DNA from: an uncultured Methanoregula sp.
GTDB taxonomy: Archaea > Halobacteriota > Methanomicrobia > Methanomicrobiales > Methanospirillaceae
Direction of reading: 5' to 3'
NCBI RefSeq assembly: GCF_963662735.1
Contig: NZ_OY759744.1
Location: 682,001 to 746,000 of the forward strand
DNA: 64,000 nucleotides
Under the pieces are notes generated by a model that was given only the letters and a program-made list of their open reading frames with translations, was not told where the DNA came from and ran no database searches. The position numbers and the translations under genes were made by a program. Positions 61,874 to 64,000 of the stretch are shown piece by piece; the first letter of the stretch is position 1, and every line of letters starts with the position of its first letter.

Positions 61874-62523
61874 GCGGCATGTACGATCTCCACACCCACA
61901 CCATACTCTCTGATGGTGAAATGCTCCCTATCGAACTGATAAGGAGGATGGCGGTCACCGGGTATACTACCGTTGCAATCACCGATCACGTGGACACATC
62001 CAATGCTGATTCCGTACTCTCCACCCTTGACCAGGTCCGGGAATCGGCACAGATTTATGGAGTGAAACTACTCTGTGGCGTTGAGATTACCCATGTCCCC
62101 CCCGAACAAATTGCCGGGCTTGCACGGTCGGCGAAATCGGCCGGCGCCGACATTGTGGTTGTCCACGGCGAGACCACGGTTGAACCGGTAGCAGAAGGAA
62201 CGAACCGGGCTGCATGTACCTGTAAATACGTCAACGTGCTTGCTCACCCCGGGCTCATCACGCTGAAGGATGCAGAGGCGGCATTCAGGAACGGGATTGC
62301 CCTTGAGATAACTTCCCGCGGGGGTCACAACCGTACAAACGGCCATGTCGCCCGCATAGCAAAGGAGGCAGGGTGCCAGCTGGTGGTGGACTCGGATGCG
62401 CATGCTCCACACGATATCCTGGACAAGCGCGCGAAAAATATCGTCGCAAGAGGAGCCGGATTGAGTGAAACTGAGTGTAAACAGGTAATAACTTTAAATA
62501 TCGACCAGTTGCTGTTTTCCTGA
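61870..62523 (+). CDS. PHP-domain phosphoesterase
   Basis: 217 aa. All four PHP metal motifs are visible: YDLHTHTILSDGE, AITDHVD, GVEITH and the C-terminal VVDSDAHAPHD. Family members include histidinol phosphatases and nucleases. Complete metal site argues for catalysis, in contrast to RNase P Rpp30 which lacks several ligands. Coupled to srp19. Confidence 0.88.
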   Translation: MSGMYDLHTHTILSDGEMLPIELIRRMAVTGYTTVAITDHVDTSNADSVLSTLDQVRESAQIYGVKLLCGVEITHVPPEQIAGLARSAKSAGADIVVVHGETTVEPVAEGTNRAACTCKYVNVLAHPGLITLKDAEAAFRNGIALEITSRGGHNRTNGHVARIAKEAGCQLVVDSDAHAPHDILDKRAKNIVARGAGLSETECKQVITLNIDQLLFS

Positions 62524-62622
62524 AATTTCTATTTATACTTTCACGCAACAGTTAAATACCGACGCGTCGCACATATATAGATTACTAAAACAATTTAGTA
62601 CCATCAGATCCCAGAGGTTGTT

Positions 62623-62847
62623 GTGAAAGTTGTTGGTCGGGCATTGAGCATTATTGGCGACCGTATGCTCATTATCCAGTGCGATGCTGCCCAGCTTCCC
62701 GCATTGTACAGCGAGATAAATGACCGGCGGATGAAGCCGGTTGGCAAGATTTTGGATCTTTTCGGCAATGTAAAGGCCCCGTATGCCGCAGTGCTCTGCC
62801 GGGAAAAATGCACTGTCCAGCCCAATGACAAACTCTTCACGAAGTGA
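62623..62847 (+). CDS. gar1: H/ACA RNP protein Gar1
   Basis: 74-aa compact archaeal Gar1. KVVGRALSIIGDRMLIIQCD and PVGKILDLFGNVKAPYAAVLC form the six-stranded barrel that binds Cbf5 and helps tRNA/rRNA pseudouridylation. Starts at GTG 62623 with GAGG at 5 nt. In archaea gar1 is often next to tfb, as here. Confidence 0.93.
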   Translation: MKVVGRALSIIGDRMLIIQCDAAQLPALYSEINDRRMKPVGKILDLFGNVKAPYAAVLCREKCTVQPNDKLFTK

Positions 62848-62916
62848 TCGCACTCGCGGGATACAAACGTTCCGTGCAAAAGGAACAGTCAGCAATGTGA
62901 TAGCAGGTGAATGTGA

Positions 62917-63921
62917 ATGCAGGAAATTGAAAAATTAAAAGTTCTCCAGTCCGAGCGGGAAGCCCTCAAATCCCGTACAAAACAGAAAGAGCAGGAGAAA
63001 AAAGCAGAGAATCATACCGAAACGGTCTGTCCTGAGTGCGGGGGCAGGCAGCTCGTGCACGACTATGAGCGGGCAGAACTGGTCTGCCAGGGCTGCGGGC
63101 TTGTTATTGACGACGATTTCATAGACCGAGGCCCGGAATGGCGTGCCTTCGACCACGACCAGCGGATGAAGCGGTCCCGTGTCGGCGCCCCGATGACCTT
63201 TACGATCCACGACAAGGGTCTCTCCACCATGATCGACTGGCGCAACCGGGACTCGTACGGCAGGGCAATCTCCTCCAAGAACCGGGCCCAGCTCTACCGT
63301 CTCCGCAAGTGGCAGCGCCGGATCCGTGTCAGCAATGCAACCGAGCGTAACCTTGCATTCGCCCTTTCGGAACTGGACCGGATGGCTTCCGCACTGGGTC
63401 TCCCGCGAAACGTGCGTGAGACCGCTGCGGTCGTGTACCGTGATGCGGTCGACAAGAACCTGATCCGCGGCCGGAGTATCGAAGGTGTCGCAGCCGCAGC
63501 TCTCTACGCGGCCTGCCGGCAGTGCAGCGTGCCCCGTACCCTCGATGAGATCGCAGAAGTGTCCCGTGTCTCGAGAAAAGAGATCGGCAGGACCTACCGG
63601 TTCATCTCCCGTGAGCTGGGCTTGAAGCTCCTTCCGACCTCACCCATCGATTACGTGCCCCGGTTCTGCTCCGGCCTCACCCTCAAGGGCGAGGTCCAGA
63701 GCCGTGCCGTGGAGATCCTCCGCCAGGCCGGCGAGCGGGAACTGACCAGCGGCAGGGGCCCGACCGGTGTCGCGGCAGCAGCCATCTACATATCTTCCAT
63801 CCTTGGCGGCGAGCGGCGCACCCAGCGGGAAGTTGCAGAAGTGGCGGGAGTCACGGAAGTAACCATCCGGAACCGGTACAAGGAACTGGCAGAGAAACTC
63901 GACATCGAGATTATTCTCTAA
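62917..63921 (+). CDS. tfb: Transcription initiation factor TFB
   Basis: 334 aa. After a basic, charged coiled N-terminal tail (about 1-38), a zinc ribbon (CPECGG, CQGCG), the B-finger region with [21 protein letters not shown], then two cyclin repeats (about 135-225 and 230-334). It ends with the HTH that contacts BRE ([19 protein letters not shown]). Full length; single copy in this window. Confidence 0.97.
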   Translation: MQEIEKLKVLQSEREALKSRTKQKEQEKKAENHTETVCPECGGRQLVHDYERAELVCQGCGLVIDDDFIDRGPEWRAFDHDQRMKRSRVGAPMTFTIHDKGLSTMIDWRNRDSYGRAISSKNRAQLYRLRKWQRRIRVSNATERNLAFALSELDRMASALGLPRNVRETAAVVYRDAVDKNLIRGRSIEGVAAAALYAACRQCSVPRTLDEIAEVSRVSRKEIGRTYRFISRELGLKLLPTSPIDYVPRFCSGLTLKGEVQSRAVEILRQAGERELTSGRGPTGVAAAAIYISSILGGERRTQREVAEVAGVTEVTIRNRYKELAEKLDIEIIL

Positions 63922-63945
63922 TCTTTTTTCCCCGGCTAAAGGGGA
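63922..63945 (+). terminator. U-run terminator of tfb
   Basis: Six T bases follow the stop, then a CCCC-loop-GGGG hairpin. Termination at the T-run is likely. Confidence 0.6.
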
Positions 63946-64000
63946 CACCAACAACTATATTCCATCGGCTCAAAATCTATAATCCACATCAGAAGTCGGG

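Overview
The window is about 58% GC, gene-dense and archaeal. It encodes archaeal/eukaryotic-type ribosomal proteins (P1, L10/P0, S6e, S8e), Spt5, TFB, aIF5B, SRP19 and Gar1. It also encodes tetrahydromethanopterin enzymes (MptE and a ribofuranosylaminobenzene/hydroxybenzoate 5'-phosphate synthase) and the [NiFe]-hydrogenase maturases HypF and HypB. Together these point to a hydrogenotrophic methanogen. Protein styles and gene neighbourhoods fit Methanomicrobiales, probably Methanoregula or a relative; that placement is from recognition of families, not from a search.

Layout. 1-1381 is the C-terminal part of hypF, cut by the window edge. 1461-2793 holds a coiled-coil hypothetical and a stomatin/SPFH protein. 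3028-5381 (minus) is the rpl11-rpl1-rpl10-rpl12 stalk operon. 5472-12671 is an accessory block: lipoproteins, a GNAT, a SHOCT membrane protein, an NTF2-like protein, a monooxygenase-like protein, a tandem-repeat exported protein, an M24 peptidase and a DJ-1/PfpI protein. 12724-15880 (minus) is dtdA-ftsZ-secE-spt5. 15972-19203 (plus) is a Cys-rich 58-aa protein followed by two moeA paralogues, the second fused to a periplasmic-binding-protein-like domain. 19133-25671 has a LOG-like protein, an aldehyde dehydrogenase (possibly CofA), ileS and thg1. 25740-31144 has a PRC-barrel protein, a site-2 protease with CBS domains, and an operon of DHH/TrkA-N protein, mptE and radical-SAM/HhH protein. tRNA-Lys(CTT) is at 31249.

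31360-36135 covers a DODA-type dioxygenase, rubrerythrin, an iron-sulfur flavoprotein, a lone carboxyltransferase and an unknown protein. 36330-40091 is a 1253-aa REC-PAS-GAF-PAS histidine kinase. 40117-43679 is a heterodimeric ABC exporter with one degenerate ATP site, followed by a pilin-like protein, a C39-like peptidase and a membrane AN1 zinc-finger protein. 46239-48233 has a MazF/PemK-like protein and a two-domain methanopterin enzyme. 48252-52202 is an ABC-2 transporter in which one permease carries a C-terminal PrsW-type peptidase domain. 52217-55843 is small accessory genes. tRNA-His(GTG) is at 56063. The last 7.6 kb is information processing: aIF5B, S6e, DUF2240 and partner, S8e, hypB, SRP19, a PHP phosphoesterase, Gar1 and TFB.

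The points I consider most worth following are: an ABC-2 permease/PrsW fusion; fusion of a chorismate-lyase-like domain to the RFAP-synthase domain; a tRNA-His gene with no encoded G-1 in a window that also encodes Thg1; a perfectly centred bidirectional TATA element between hypB and srp19 that predicts two leaderless mRNAs; a hidden 28-codon membrane-peptide ORF with its own TATA box and Shine-Dalgarno in the ileS-thg1 gap; and a 24-bp inverted repeat around 95 bp in the rpl11-side accessory block. I saw no CRISPR array, insertion sequence, prophage or origin.
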